Both the position numbers and the translations under genes were made by a program. The notes below the pieces were generated by a model. It saw only the letters and a list, made by a program, of their open reading frames with translations. It ran no database searches and was not told where the DNA came from. Of a DNA stretch of 64,000 nt, positions 1 to 7,751 are shown piece by piece. Location: assembly GCA_963798505.1 (NCBI GenBank), contig CAWCTX010000005.1, positions 1,054,001-1,118,000 of the forward strand, given 5' to 3'. Positions within the stretch are counted from its first letter, which is position 1. Each line of letters opens with the position of its first letter. This DNA is from CAVWSM01 sp963798505 (GTDB lineage: Bacteria > Actinomycetota > Actinomycetes > Jiangellales > Jiangellaceae).

Positions 1-52
1 TCGTGACCTTGGCCGGACAGGCGCCGGCATCAGCCGACTGAGCTGCGTGCTG

Positions 53-871
53 TCAGCGGCGCGTTGAAGGTGGCCGGTCTTGACCGGACCGTACTGCTGT
101 GACGCTGAGCCTGGTCGCGTCACTGCCGCCTTCTGCGGTCGGTGTGGCAATGCCGAGCACCCGCCCCGCGCCATCCAGCAACGGACCACCAGCGAGCCCC
201 GGGCCGATCGGGACCGTTGTTTCGTACGACCCCTGCGCGACAACCGAGACCACTCCCGAGGTGAGCTTGGTACCCCGGCCGGCCGGGACTCCGACGACGA
301 CGACCGCGTCGCCGACCTCGGCGGGTGGAGCCGGCTGCACGGCGGGGAGGTGAGCGTCGACGTACAGCAACGCAAAGTTGTCGGCGGCGTCCCAGGCCCA
401 CAGCATCGTCTTCAGAGGCGAGCCGCCCTGTGAGATCAGCGGTGGCGGACCACCCACGCGCGTGCACGCCTCAACCACGCGATAGCTGGTCAAGATCACA
501 CTGTGGTGGCCCGGCTGAGGTGCCCCGCGGACCACGAACCCCGATCCTTGGCCCTCGCGGCAATGCACCGCAACAACCGACCGGCCAGCCGCTTGGGCGG
601 TCCCGGCCGTACCAGGCGGCGACGGTGCCGGATGGGCGGATAGATCGGCCAGCCGTTCACTGACCCCACTGATGCCCTCGTCCACCTGGTGCAGTTCGCT
701 GTCCACGGCTACCAGGTCGGCACGGGCCCTTGCCAGGTCATCGCGGAGACTTCGGCTGTCGCGCAGCAACATGCCAACGGCGAGCGTGTTGGCGACCAAG
801 AAAGCCACGACCAACACACGGCCGAGCTGGCTCGCAGCCGCGCCCTCCGTCCTACGCGTGAGTCGCGTCAC
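53..871 (-). CDS. Membrane-anchored trypsin-fold protein with degenerate catalytic residues
   Basis: A 272-residue protein with an N-terminal transmembrane anchor (about residues 17-36), a charged helical stretch that looks like a coiled coil (about 38-75), and a domain of the HtrA/S1C protease type from about residue 95. The fold signature is clear: GQGSGFVV, then ILTSYRVVEAC where active proteases have ILTNAHVV, then DNFALLYVD at the Asp position, GVVSVV, and GLAGGPLLD where GNSGGPLLD is expected. The general-base His is therefore Arg and the nucleophile Ser is Ala, while the Asp remains. I infer an inactive protease-like binding or scaffold protein facing outside the membrane. The start is the first ATG of the frame; the N-terminus is basic before the anchor, which fits inside-positive topology. 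It stands alone next to an HNH gene on the same strand. Confidence 0.75.
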   Translation of the reverse strand: MTRLTRRTEGAAASQLGRVLVVAFLVANTLAVGMLLRDSRSLRDDLARARADLVAVDSELHQVDEGISGVSERLADLSAHPAPSPPGTAGTAQAAGRSVVAVHCREGQGSGFVVRGAPQPGHHSVILTSYRVVEACTRVGGPPPLISQGGSPLKTMLWAWDAADNFALLYVDAHLPAVQPAPPAEVGDAVVVVGVPAGRGTKLTSGVVSVVAQGSYETTVPIGPGLAGGPLLDGAGRVLGIATPTAEGGSDATRLSVTAVRSGQDRPPSTRR

Positions 872-993
872 TCATCGGCCCCCCAGCCGTCGAGGCAGCG
901 ACCCCGGGGGCGGCGGCTGCGAAAGCAGTTCGCCCCAATGTAGGGCTCACCCCGAGGGACAGCACCCAACCAGCACGGGCAGTGGCGAGATCA

Positions 994-1398
994 CTACCCA
1001 CGGGTTACACGAGTTGCCAGATGATCAGCCCCAGGCTGCATCTCCGGTTCCACCCTGAACTGCAGCCCGAGCGCCGCCCGCAGCTCGAGGTGGCGCAACA
1101 GGAAAGCGCGCTCGTCGAGCCGCTTTCGCCGGAGCCAGCCGGTGACCTCGTCGTTGCACTTGCTGGTGTTGCACGAGCGGCAAGCTGGCACGACATTGTC
1201 GAGCGTGTATCGGCCGCCGCGGGAGAGAGCGAGCACGCAGTCGCGCTGCAGCGGCTCGTTGATCGCGCCGCAGTAGGCACACCCACCCCAGGCAGCTCGG
1301 AGTGCGACCCACTGCTCGTCGCTGAGGTCGTGCTCGACGCGATCCATGCGGCGTTTGCGTCGGCGTGCGGCGCGGGCCTTAGCGGGCGCTCTCCTCAT
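994..1398 (-). CDS. HNH endonuclease-like protein
   Basis: Small HNH-family protein. It shows a CAYCG zinc knuckle, then RDCVLALSRGG, TLDNVVPACRSCNTSK and a basic C-terminus. The second zinc knuckle (CRSCN) and the Asn of the HNH core are present. The usual first His of the motif (DHxxPLSRGG in most members) is a Cys here, which would remove the normal general base, although closely related actinobacterial proteins may share this. The chosen ATG at 1398 overlaps the 3' end of hemE by 20 bases and gives a very basic N-terminus (RRRKRR); an alternative ATG at 1347 removes that segment. It is likely co-transcribed with hemE. Function beyond nucleic-acid binding or cleavage is not predictable. 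The fold call is firm, catalytic competence is not. Confidence 0.75.
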   Translation of the reverse strand: MRRAPAKARAARRRKRRMDRVEHDLSDEQWVALRAAWGGCAYCGAINEPLQRDCVLALSRGGRYTLDNVVPACRSCNTSKCNDEVTGWLRRKRLDERAFLLRHLELRAALGLQFRVEPEMQPGADHLATRVTRG

Positions 1399-2413
1399 GC
1401 ACCAGCTCGACCACGCGGGCCAGCACATCGGGGTCGGTGCTCGGCAGCACGCCGTGCCCGAGGTTGAACACATGCCCCGGTGCTGCGCTGCCCTCGACCA
1501 GCACCCGCCGCACTTCCTGCGCGACGACGGGCCATGGTGCGCCGAGCACAGACGGGTCGAGGTTGCCCTGCAACGCCCTCCCGGGGCCTACCCGCCGAAC
1601 AGCCTCGTCGAGCGGGATCCGCCAGTCGACCCCGACGACGTCGGCCCCTGCCGTGCCCATGAGGTGCAGGAACTCCCCCGTGCCGACGCCGAAGTGGATG
1701 CGCGGCACGCCCAGGTTCGACACGGCCGCGAGCACATGGGTCGAATGAGGCAGGACATAGCGCGCGTAGTCGCCCGCCGACAGGGTCCCGGCCCACGAGT
1801 CGAACAGCTGCACGGCGCTGGCACCGGCCTCGACCTGCACGCGCAGGAACGCGGCCGAGATCGCGGCCAGTCGGTCGAGCAGCTCGTGCCACAGCTCAGG
1901 ATCGCCGTGCATCAAGGCCTTGGTCCGCTCATGGTGTCGCGACGGCCCACCCTCGATGAGGTAGGAGGCGAGCGTGAACGGGGCGCCTGCAAAGCCGATC
2001 AGGGGAATCTGGCCGAGCTCTGCGGTGAGAGTGGCGACCGCATCGGTGATGTACGGGACGTCGTCAGGCGTGAGGTCGCGCAGCATGCCGAGGTCGGCCT
2101 CGGCACGAATCGGCCGATCGACCACCGGGCCGACGCCGGGCACGATGTCCAGCGGCATCCCGATGGCCTTGAGCGGCAGCACGATGTCGGAGAAGAGGAT
2201 GGCCGCGTCGACTCCGTACCGGCGTACGGGCTGCATGGTGATCTCGACGACCATGTCGGGACGCATGCACGACTCGAGCATGCTGACACCCTCGCGGATC
2301 TTGCGGTACTCCGGCAGCGACCGTCCAGCCTGACGCATGAACCACAACGGCGTGTGCGGAACGGTCTCGCGCCGACAGGCGCGCAGGAACGGCGAGTCGG
2401 CGATGGTGCTCAC
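1379..2413 (-). CDS. hemE: Uroporphyrinogen decarboxylase
   Basis: Decarboxylates the four acetate side chains of uroporphyrinogen III to give coproporphyrinogen III in haem synthesis, in the cytosol. The 344-residue product has the family signatures in order: PLWFMRQAGRSLPEYR near the N-terminus (substrate-binding Arg), DAAILFSDIVLPLKAIG, IGFAGAPFTLASYLIEGG, FDSWAG, and near the end GNLDPSVL and FNLGHGVLPSTDPD. Length matches the family. The start is the GTG at 2413 (VSTIADSPF); no better candidate lies closer to the conserved sequence. It is divergent from DUF3000, an arrangement shared with mycobacteria. The ferrochelatase gene of the same pathway lies elsewhere in this window at 55.6 kb. 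Confidence 0.97.
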   Translation of the reverse strand: MSTIADSPFLRACRRETVPHTPLWFMRQAGRSLPEYRKIREGVSMLESCMRPDMVVEITMQPVRRYGVDAAILFSDIVLPLKAIGMPLDIVPGVGPVVDRPIRAEADLGMLRDLTPDDVPYITDAVATLTAELGQIPLIGFAGAPFTLASYLIEGGPSRHHERTKALMHGDPELWHELLDRLAAISAAFLRVQVEAGASAVQLFDSWAGTLSAGDYARYVLPHSTHVLAAVSNLGVPRIHFGVGTGEFLHLMGTAGADVVGVDWRIPLDEAVRRVGPGRALQGNLDPSVLGAPWPVVAQEVRRVLVEGSAAPGHVFNLGHGVLPSTDPDVLARVVELVHEESAR

Positions 2414-2495
2414 GCCCTGCAGTCTCCCACGCCCCCGATCCCGGCCACGGGCGCGCCTCCGCGCCGGCCCTCCATGATCGACGTAGGCTCGGGGT

Positions 2496-3083
2496 GTGGC
2501 AGCGAAGCACGGCGCGGACCGCACGGCGGCCCGTCCGGAGGAGTTCGACCTTGCAGTGCGGGCGATGCGGGCCGCGCGGCTGCGCCCTGAGGTCGTAGTC
2601 GCGGAGGCGCCGGCTCCGCAGCGACTCGCCCCGTTCGCCGCGGCGATCACGGCAGACGTCACCTTCGACGGCGACGACCTGGCCACCGGCCGGCTGGTCC
2701 TCCTGCACAACCCCGCGGGCCCGCCGCCCTGGCACGGCACGTTCCGGCTGGTGTCCTACGTCCGCGCACAGCTTGACCCGGAGATGGGCGCCGACCCCAT
2801 GCTCGGGGCGGTCGGCTGGTCATGGTTGACCGAGGCCCTCGCGAACCATGATGCGCAGTTCGTCGCGCCGAGTGGCACCGTGACGAGGGTGGCCTCCGAG
2901 TCGTTCGGCGCGATCGCCGGCGAGGTCGCCGAGGCCGAGATCGAGATCCGGGCCAGTTGGACACCGACGTCCGCGGCGATCGGCGTGCACGTCGAGGCAT
3001 GGGCCGATGTGCTGTGCATGGTCGCCGGCATCCCGCCGCTGCCCGAGGGTGTGGTGTCGCTGCCCGCACCGCGGAGCCGATGA
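2496..3083 (+). CDS. DUF3000 family protein
   Basis: A 195-residue cytosolic protein matching the actinobacterial DUF3000 family, whose role is unknown. Recognisable features are an N-terminal helix rich in Arg and Ala, the central segment around GTFRLVSYVRAQLDPEM, the GWSWLTEAL stretch, and EIRASWTP near the C-terminus. The gene starts with GTG. Its TGA stop overlaps the ATG of RNase D, so the two are translationally coupled. The pairing hemE / DUF3000 / rnd is conserved across Actinomycetota, which supports the call more than any motif does. No membrane segment or signal peptide is seen. Confidence 0.9.
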   Translation: MAAKHGADRTAARPEEFDLAVRAMRAARLRPEVVVAEAPAPQRLAPFAAAITADVTFDGDDLATGRLVLLHNPAGPPPWHGTFRLVSYVRAQLDPEMGADPMLGAVGWSWLTEALANHDAQFVAPSGTVTRVASESFGAIAGEVAEAEIEIRASWTPTSAAIGVHVEAWADVLCMVAGIPPLPEGVVSLPAPRSR

Positions 3084-4300
3084 CCGACGCAGAGCAGGCG
3101 GAGCCACCTAAGGCACGACCCCTGCTCGAGCCGCGCGACGGGCTGCCCGAGGTGATCACCGACTCCGACGGCCTGTTCCGCACCATCGAGGCGTACGCCG
3201 ACGGCACCGGCCCGGTCGCCGTTGACGCGGAGCGCGCCTCCGGCTACCGCTACGGGCATCGCGCCTTCCTCGTCCAGCTGCGCCGCCGCGGCCCAGGCAG
3301 CGCGCTGATCGACCCGGTGGCCTGCCCCGACCTGTCCGGGCTCGGCGAGGTCATCGCCGACGCGGAGTGGGTCCTGCATGCCGCGCATCAGGACCTGCCC
3401 TGCCTGGCGGACATCGGGTTGGTCCCGAGCCGGCTGTTCGACACCGAGCTCGCCGGGCGGCTCCTCTCGTACCCCCGTGTCGGGTTGGGTGCCCTCACCG
3501 AGGCGGTGTTGGGATACGCCCTCGAGAAGGGCCACTCGGCCGTCGACTGGTCGACGCGGCCGCTGCCGGAGCCGTGGCTGCGCTACGCGGCCCTAGACGT
3601 GGAGCTGCTCATAGAGCTGCGCGACGCGCTCGAGACGGAGCTGCGGGACCAGGGCAAGCTCCCGTGGGCGCTCGAAGAGTTCGCGCATTTTGCGGGGGCG
3701 CCCGCCCCGGCGCCCCGGAGCGACCCATGGCGCCGGACATCCGGCATGCACCGGGTCCGTACCCGGCGCGGGCTCGCCGTCGTCCGCGCGCTCTGGCTCG
3801 CGCGTGACGAGCTCGCCCGGCAGCGCGACGTCTCCCCCAGCCGCGTGGTCTCTGACGCAGCGATCGTCGAGGCTGCCCTGGAGATGCCGCGCAACGCCGA
3901 GTCGATCTCCGCGCTGCCGTCGTTCAGGGCGCGCGGGGCCCGGCGTGACCTGCCGCTGTGGATGCAGGTGATCAGCGACTCGATGCAGCTGCCGGAGGAC
4001 GAGCTGCCTGCGCACAGCCCGCGATACGACGGCCCGCCGCCCGCGCGGGCGTGGGCCGACCGCGATCCGGCGGCCGCGGCCCGGCTGGCGGCCGCGCGTG
4101 CCGCGGTCAACGCCCTCTCCGAGGACCATCGCGTGCCGGTGGAGAACCTGCTCGCCCCCGAGACCCTTCGCCGCATCATGTGGGATCCACCGGAGCCGGG
4201 CACGCCCGAGCAGGTCGCGCAGGTCATGCGCAGCCACGGGGCGCGGGAGTGGCAGATCCGGCTGACCACCGACGCCGTCACCGGGGCGATCGAGATCTGA
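3080..4300 (+). CDS. rnd: Ribonuclease D-type 3'-5' exonuclease (HRDC domain)
   Basis: A 406-residue DEDDy exonuclease that trims 3' ends of RNA such as tRNA precursors. The DEDD residues are visible: VAVDAERASG (Asp and Glu of motif I), LHAAHQDLPCL (motif II Asp), and YAALDVELLIEL (motif III Tyr and Asp). An HRDC-like helical domain follows (RGLAVVRALWLARDELARQRDVSPSRVV), then a long Arg/Ala-rich C-terminal domain usual in actinobacterial members. The ATG at 3080 forms an ATGA overlap with the DUF3000 stop; the open frame extends further upstream but only inside DUF3000. It converges with the FAD oxidoreductase gene, with 3 bases between stops. Confidence 0.93.
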   Translation: MTDAEQAEPPKARPLLEPRDGLPEVITDSDGLFRTIEAYADGTGPVAVDAERASGYRYGHRAFLVQLRRRGPGSALIDPVACPDLSGLGEVIADAEWVLHAAHQDLPCLADIGLVPSRLFDTELAGRLLSYPRVGLGALTEAVLGYALEKGHSAVDWSTRPLPEPWLRYAALDVELLIELRDALETELRDQGKLPWALEEFAHFAGAPAPAPRSDPWRRTSGMHRVRTRRGLAVVRALWLARDELARQRDVSPSRVVSDAAIVEAALEMPRNAESISALPSFRARGARRDLPLWMQVISDSMQLPEDELPAHSPRYDGPPPARAWADRDPAAAARLAAARAAVNALSEDHRVPVENLLAPETLRRIMWDPPEPGTPEQVAQVMRSHGAREWQIRLTTDAVTGAIEI

Positions 4301-4303
4301 CGG

Positions 4304-5701
4304 TCAGTCGCGAACCACGTGCGTGCGGAAGCGCTCGCGGGCCGCCGTCCACGCATACCTGTCGATCGACGCATCCGGGCGCATCGCCTCGATGGCGTCG
4401 TACGCCATGACCAGCGCGTGCTCGGTGTTGGCCTGGGCGAAGATGCCGTGCCGGCCAAGCGTGACGACCCGGCGCAAGTCGCGCGCCCAGCGGTCGATGC
4501 CTTCGAGCTGGTCCTCGAAGCCGAGGGCATAGACCGGGTAGGCGTTGGCCACCCGCCGCGTGGCAACCACACCGCGCAGCACCCGCGGAAGCCCCGACTG
4601 CGCCAGTCCCTCCTCCACCAGGTCGGCCAGCGCCTCGTCGGACATCCCCCACACATCGTCGGTCATGGTGCACGGGATCTCGGCGCACACCACGCTGCGG
4701 TCGACCGGGTCGTCGGGGTTGCTTCGGTAGTTGGTCGGCTCCGAAAGCCGGAAGACCGGCGTCACGCGGCTCGGCAGGTGGTGCGCGTCGTATGGAGTCC
4801 AGCGCCCACCCAGGTGTTCGAGATAGACCAGCACGAGCGAACGAAACCGCAGCCTCCCGGCGGACTCGAGCTGAGCGAGAGACGGCGCCGGGCGTGCCAT
4901 CCGGGCGAGCATCGGCAACGGCAGTGTGGAGAAGGCAAGCGACCCCTCGAAGGTGTCGCCGTCCTGCGTCGTCACGATCAGGTGGTCCTCGAAGACCTGC
5001 ACGCGCGCGACCTCGGAGTCGAACGCGATCGTCGCGCCCTCCTTGACCGCCGCGCCGGCGAGCGCCTCAGAGAGCTGCCCGAAGCCGCGGCGCGGGTAGA
5101 GGAAGGACCTGCCGTAGCGCTTGGCGTCACGCCGGTGGATGGCTCGTCCGGCGAGACTGGTCAGCCCGCCGATGTTGGCGCGAACCCTCGCCTGCTCGGC
5201 GGAGATCGCCTCGCCCGGCAGACCCCACAGCTTTTCCGCAAGCGGTCCGTACACCGCGTCGTAGGCGGCCGAACCGAAGTGGTTGCGCATGTCCTCGGCG
5301 TAGGTCTCCGCGCGCCCGCGCCGCAACGAACGGGTCGCCGAGTCCTTGACCATGGACGCCGCGAGCCCGGTCGGGAGGTCACGGACGAGGTTGGCCGGCC
5401 GCATCGGCAGCTCGACCCAGTGCGACCCGATGCGCAGTCGGCCGTTGCGCATGCGGGTCTGCAGGTCGTCGCCCAGCAGGTCGCGCAGGTCGGCGAGCAC
5501 GTGCGGCGGTGTCGTCGGCTGCAACCGCTGGCTGCCCTGGTCGACCCGGATGCCGGCAACGTCAAAGGAGGCCGCCATCCCGCCGACATGGTCGGTGCGC
5601 TCCAGCACCCCGACGGAGAAGCCGCGCCGCGCGGCGCGCCATGCGGCCGCCAGCCCTGCCGGGCCGGCACCAAGCACGAGAAGGTCGAACGAGCGCCGCA
5701 T
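4304..5701 (-). CDS. FAD-dependent amine oxidase-type oxidoreductase
   Basis: A 465-residue flavoprotein. The N-terminal dinucleotide-binding motif is LVLGAGPAGLAAAWRAARRG, followed by the GG motif LERTDHVGGMAASF. The segment YGPLAEKLWGLPGEAISAEQARVRAN resembles protoporphyrinogen oxidase, phytoene desaturase and UDP-galactopyranose mutase-like proteins. The C-terminus (GRHGIFAQANTEHALVMAYDAIEAM) is the usual second FAD contact. It is not a canonical HemY/CgoX by my reading, although hemE is nearby; related genes in other bacteria sit with glycan or lipid genes. Substrate unknown. It is divergent from the AlkD-like gene with a 58-base spacer, so promoters must be compact or leaderless. Confidence 0.8.
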   Translation of the reverse strand: MRRSFDLLVLGAGPAGLAAAWRAARRGFSVGVLERTDHVGGMAASFDVAGIRVDQGSQRLQPTTPPHVLADLRDLLGDDLQTRMRNGRLRIGSHWVELPMRPANLVRDLPTGLAASMVKDSATRSLRRGRAETYAEDMRNHFGSAAYDAVYGPLAEKLWGLPGEAISAEQARVRANIGGLTSLAGRAIHRRDAKRYGRSFLYPRRGFGQLSEALAGAAVKEGATIAFDSEVARVQVFEDHLIVTTQDGDTFEGSLAFSTLPLPMLARMARPAPSLAQLESAGRLRFRSLVLVYLEHLGGRWTPYDAHHLPSRVTPVFRLSEPTNYRSNPDDPVDRSVVCAEIPCTMTDDVWGMSDEALADLVEEGLAQSGLPRVLRGVVATRRVANAYPVYALGFEDQLEGIDRWARDLRRVVTLGRHGIFAQANTEHALVMAYDAIEAMRPDASIDRYAWTAARERFRTHVVRD

Positions 5702-5759
5702 CGTGCTGGCCAGGCTATCGAGAGTCTGCTGTCAGACCACAACCCGTACGCTGCGCGCC

Positions 5760-6449
5760 GTGGATCACGTGGATCGTGAGCTGGTCGACGCCGTACGGGC
5801 GGCACTCGCGGCGGCCGCCGATCCGGCGAAGGCAGGCCCCATGCAGGCCTACATGAAGTCGGCGATGCCGTTCCGTGGCGTGCAGAAGCCGGCACGCACT
5901 CGCCTGCTCACGCCGCTCTTCGCCGCCCGGCCACCCGCCGACCGGGCCGGCTACGAGGCGACCGTGCTCGCGCTGTGGCGGGAGGCGGAGTTCCGGGAGG
6001 AGCGCTATGCGGCCTTGGCGCTCACCGAGACCCCTCCGGCACGCCAGTGGCAGGATCCGGACGCGCTGCCGATCTACGACGAGATGGTCGTCACCGGCGC
6101 GTGGTGGGACCTCGTCGACGAGGTGGCCACCCGGCGCATCGGTCCGATCCTGCGGGCAGCACCTGGCGCGGTGACCCCGGTCATGCGGGCCTGGGCCGAG
6201 GACGCCGACCTCTGGCGGCGCCGCACGGCGATCATCTGCCAGATCGGGTCGAAGGCTGCCACCGATCTCGACCTGCTGACCTTCGCGATCGAGGCCAACC
6301 TCGGCGACCGCGACTTCTTCATCCGCAAGGCGATCGGATGGGCGCTGCGCGAGCACGCCAAGACCGATCCCGATTGGGTACGTGACTTCGTGGCCGGTCA
6401 CGAGGACCTGTCCCCGCTGTCCCGGCGGGAGGCCCTGCGTACCCTCTGA
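5760..6449 (+). CDS. DNA alkylation repair protein, AlkD-like
   Basis: A 229-residue all-helical HEAT-like repeat protein of the AlkD DNA glycosylase family, which excises cationic alkylated bases. The diagnostic stretches are MKSAMPFRGVQKPARTRL at the N-terminus, MVVTGAWWDLVDEVATRRIG, ADLWRRRTAIICQIG, and DRDFFIRKAIGWALREHAKTDPDWVRDF, with the conserved Trp, Asp and Arg positions that line the DNA-binding groove. The start is the GTG at 5760 (VDHVDRELV); a GTG at 5769 is equally possible, as neither has a clear ribosome binding site. It stands alone before the beta-oxidation operon. Family assignment is confident; lesion specificity is not readable from sequence. Confidence 0.85.
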   Translation: MDHVDRELVDAVRAALAAAADPAKAGPMQAYMKSAMPFRGVQKPARTRLLTPLFAARPPADRAGYEATVLALWREAEFREERYAALALTETPPARQWQDPDALPIYDEMVVTGAWWDLVDEVATRRIGPILRAAPGAVTPVMRAWAEDADLWRRRTAIICQIGSKAATDLDLLTFAIEANLGDRDFFIRKAIGWALREHAKTDPDWVRDFVAGHEDLSPLSRREALRTL

Positions 6450-6536
6450 GCCACGCCCCTTCACGTTCCTTGTTACTCGTGAGTAGCATCGGATCTGTTC
6501 GCTTCCGCCCGTAGCCCCGCGAGGAGGCCGGTACCC

Positions 6537-7751
6537 GTGCCACGCGCCCTCCGTGACGTCGTCTTCGTCGACGGCGTCCGTACCCCCTTTGGCAAGGCCG
6601 GTCCCAACGGCCTCTACGCCGAGACTCGAGCCGACGACCTGATCGTCAAGTGCATCCGCGAGATCCTGCGGCGCAACCCCGGCATCGCCCCCGAGCGCAT
6701 CGACGACGTCGCCATCGCCGCGACCACGCAGACCGGCGACCAGGGGCTGACCATCGGCCGCAGCGCCGCGATCCTGGCCGGGCTCCCCAAGAGCGTGCCC
6801 GGCTTCGCCATCGACCGCATGTGTGCGGGCGCGATGACCGCCGTGACCACGACCGCCGGAGGCATCGCCTTCGGCGCCTACGACGTCGTCCTCGCCGGCG
6901 GTGTCGAGCACATGGGGCGGCACCCGATGGGCGAGGGCATCGACCCCAACCCGCGGTTCCTGTCCGAGCGGCTCGTCGACACCTCGGCGCTGGTCATGGG
7001 GCAGACCGCAGAGAACCTGCACGACCGGTTCCCGCACCTGACCAAGGATCGCGCCGACGCCTACGCCGCGGCCAGCCAGGCCAGGTACGCCAAGGCGATC
7101 GCCGACGGCAAGATCCAGCCCGACCTCGTGCCAGTAGCCATCCGCTCCGGTGAGCACGGCTGGGGCCTCGCGACCGCCGACGAGCCGCCCCGCCCGGGCA
7201 CCACGGTCGAGGCGCTTGCCGCCCTGCGCACGCCGTTCCGCCCGCACGGCCGAGTCACCGCGGGCAACGCCGCGGGCCTCAACGACGGCGCCACCGTCTC
7301 GTTGCTCGCGGCGGAGGACATTGCGCGCGACGCCGGGCTGCCCGCCAAGATGCGACTTGTCTCGTACGCCTTTGCCGGCGTCGAGCCAGAGGTCATGGGC
7401 GTCGGCCCGGTCCCCGCAACGGAAAAAGCACTCGCCAAGGCGCACCTCACCATCGGCGACATCGGTCTTTTCGAGATCAACGAGGCGTTCGCTGTGCAGG
7501 TGCTGGCGTTCCTCGACTACTTCGGGATCGCCGACGACGACTCGCGCGTCAACCCGTACGGCGGCGCCATCGCGGTCGGCCACCCGCTCGCGTCCAGCGG
7601 CGTACGTCTGATGACGCAGCTTGCCCGGCAGTTCGAGGACCACCCCGAGGTGCGCTACGGCATCACGACGATGTGCATCGGTCTGGGCATGGGTGGCACG
7701 GTCATCTGGGAGAACCCGCACCACAGCGACGACGAGGAGAACGCAACCTGA
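6537..7751 (+). CDS. fadA: Acetyl-CoA C-acyltransferase (thiolase) of beta-oxidation
   Basis: A 404-residue thiolase that cleaves 3-ketoacyl-CoA to acetyl-CoA in fatty-acid degradation. The acylated Cys is in DRMCAGAM, the His is in GGAIAVGHPLASSG, and the deprotonating Cys is in TTMCIGLGMGG near the C-terminus. INEAFAVQVLAFLDYFG is the usual NEAFA motif. The GTG start at 6537 has a GAGGAGG site about 9 bases upstream. Its TGA overlaps the ATG of the following multifunctional enzyme. The pair corresponds to the alpha/beta subunits of a trifunctional-type complex (compare Rv0859/Rv0860), so channelled beta-oxidation is inferred. Confidence 0.95.
   Translation: MPRALRDVVFVDGVRTPFGKAGPNGLYAETRADDLIVKCIREILRRNPGIAPERIDDVAIAATTQTGDQGLTIGRSAAILAGLPKSVPGFAIDRMCAGAMTAVTTTAGGIAFGAYDVVLAGGVEHMGRHPMGEGIDPNPRFLSERLVDTSALVMGQTAENLHDRFPHLTKDRADAYAAASQARYAKAIADGKIQPDLVPVAIRSGEHGWGLATADEPPRPGTTVEALAALRTPFRPHGRVTAGNAAGLNDGATVSLLAAEDIARDAGLPAKMRLVSYAFAGVEPEVMGVGPVPATEKALAKAHLTIGDIGLFEINEAFAVQVLAFLDYFGIADDDSRVNPYGGAIAVGHPLASSGVRLMTQLARQFEDHPEVRYGITTMCIGLGMGGTVIWENPHHSDDEENAT

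Noticed and set aside
4304..5701. Assignment of the FAD oxidoreductase as HemY/CgoX because hemE is near
   Set aside because: The sequence shares only the general flavin amine-oxidase signatures; I see no HemY-specific motif, and the gene is not in the hemE transcript.
5715..7724. Very long minus-strand open frame opposite AlkD-like and fadA
   Set aside because: Composition-driven shadow frame in GC-rich DNA; the translation has no domain and is antisense to two well-supported genes.
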